The notes under the pieces: model-generated
Told to the model about the DNA's origin: nothing
Database searches by the model: none
The model's input: only the letters and a program-made list of their open reading frames with translations
Program-made: the position numbers and the translations under genes
In this document: one piece after another, positions 6,107 through 6,615 of the stretch
How the letters are laid out: each line of letters starts with the position of its first letter
How positions within the stretch are numbered: the first letter of the stretch is position 1
Source of the DNA: Oligoflexia bacterium
GTDB lineage: Bacteria > Bdellovibrionota > UBA1018
DNA length: 6,615 bases
Reading direction: 5' to 3'
Assembly: GCA_903858195.1 (NCBI GenBank)
Contig: CAIOHW010000077.1
Span: 1-6,615 of the forward strand

Positions 6107-6172
6107 GGCCCCGAAAACTGCCAGAGTCCCGCAGCCTTGTAAACCCCGGCGGCGCGGTCTATTCTCCCGGGC
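6107..6172. other. Divergent intergenic region between the aminomutase and ExbB-family genes
   Basis: Only 66 bp separate the two divergent start codons, so the promoters must overlap or sit close together. A plus-strand promoter candidate is listed separately. On the minus strand no convincing promoter and only a poor ribosome site (GGGG very close to the ATG) were found for the aminomutase gene. Confidence 0.5.
6137..6165 (+). promoter_or_regulatory. Candidate sigma-70-type promoter for the ExbB-family gene
   Basis: TTGTAA (6137-6142) and TATTCT (6160-6165) are spaced by 17 bp; each matches four of six consensus bases. Transcription would begin about 7 nt after the -10 element, essentially at the ATG at 6173, which would make a leaderless message. 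The match is modest, so this is a candidate only. Confidence 0.3.
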
Positions 6173-6615
6173 ATGCTTTCACAAATTTTCCTCGGAATGT
6201 CGCTTCTGGGCGCCGAGTGGGTCCTCTACCTGCTCGTGATCCTGTCAGTCCTCTCGGTTTCGCTCATGATCGAGCGGGTGCGCTATTACCGGGCGGCTTC
6301 CCGGGGCCTGGGAGACTTCAGGGCCGAAACCCGCACCCTGGTGAGCGCCGGCCGCTGGGAGGAAGCTTTTGTCAAAGCCCAGACCCGCCTCAAGCAGATC
6401 GAATCGGCCTCCGGAGCCCGGGACCTCGAGACCGAGATGGTGGCCGACCTCATGGCTCTCAAGAGGGACGCCTCGCAGGCCTCCAGACTTCGTCCCGAGC
6501 TTTTAAACGAAACCGCCCAGGATGCCGTCATCCGGGCCAAATCCGAGTGGGAGCGGGCGCTGCCCCTTCTGGCCACCATCGGCTCGAATGCCCCGTTTGT
6601 AGGCCTCTTTGGAAC
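6173..6615 (+). CDS. ExbB/TolQ/MotA-family proton-channel protein, N-terminal part
   Basis: The frame begins with ATG at 6173 and is still open at the window's end (147 codons plus two bases). Residues about 14-33 form the first membrane helix (AEWVLYLLVILSVLSVSLMI), followed by a charged, helical cytoplasmic segment (about 34-128). The sequence PLLATIGSNAPFVGLFGT at 131-148 is the conserved entry to the second membrane helix of ExbB and TolQ proteins. These form the proton-driven inner-membrane motor that energises TonB-dependent uptake (ExbB-ExbD-TonB) or outer-membrane constriction (TolQ-TolR). Which of these applies cannot be told from the N-terminal half. An ExbD/TolR gene would be expected just beyond the window. 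There is no clear Shine-Dalgarno sequence before 6173; ATG at 6197 (giving MSLLGAEW) is an alternative start, also without a strong site. Confidence 0.88.
   Translation, partial: MLSQIFLGMSLLGAEWVLYLLVILSVLSVSLMIERVRYYRAASRGLGDFRAETRTLVSAGRWEEAFVKAQTRLKQIESASGARDLETEMVADLMALKRDASQASRLRPELLNETAQDAVIRAKSEWERALPLLATIGSNAPFVGLFG

Overview
The window looks like a chromosomal segment of a GC-rich Gram-negative bacterium. The lipoprotein signal, the ExbB/TolQ-type inner-membrane protein and the sigma-54 activator all fit a Gram-negative cell. The mix of signalling genes suggests a deltaproteobacterium or Bdellovibrionota-like organism, but this is an impression from gene content and not a phylogenetic result. 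No phage, IS, CRISPR, tRNA or rRNA signature was seen, and coding density is high.

Layout. Six of the seven genes are on the minus strand, so the story reads from right to left. At the right edge a plus-strand ExbB/TolQ/MotA-family gene begins at 6173 and runs out of the window. It is divergent from a lysine 2,3-aminomutase-type radical SAM gene (4955-6106). The stop codon of that gene overlaps the likely start of a small unrecognised lipoprotein gene (4437-4955). After a gap of about 170 bp comes a three-gene signalling cluster: an HDOD-domain protein (3387-4265), a soluble PAS-histidine kinase (2177-3400, overlapping the HDOD gene by 14 bp) and an NtrC-family response regulator (514-2142). 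A 220-bp intergenic region then holds a probable terminator, a 22-bp near-perfect palindrome and a good sigma-54 (-24/-12) promoter. These lead into the first 97 codons of a GGDEF-domain (diguanylate cyclase family) gene that runs off the left edge.

How the genes may work together. The kinase and regulator are adjacent and form an obvious NtrB/NtrC-style cytosolic pair. The regulator has the Walker motifs, the GAFTGA loop and a Fis-type HTH, so it should activate sigma-54 promoters. The next gene downstream has such a promoter with a dyad centred about 69 bp upstream of the predicted transcription start, a normal distance for an activator site. The simplest model is a local circuit from HDOD protein and PAS kinase to the activator to sigma-54 transcription of a c-di-GMP gene. 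The protein functions rest on clear motifs; the regulatory wiring is inference.
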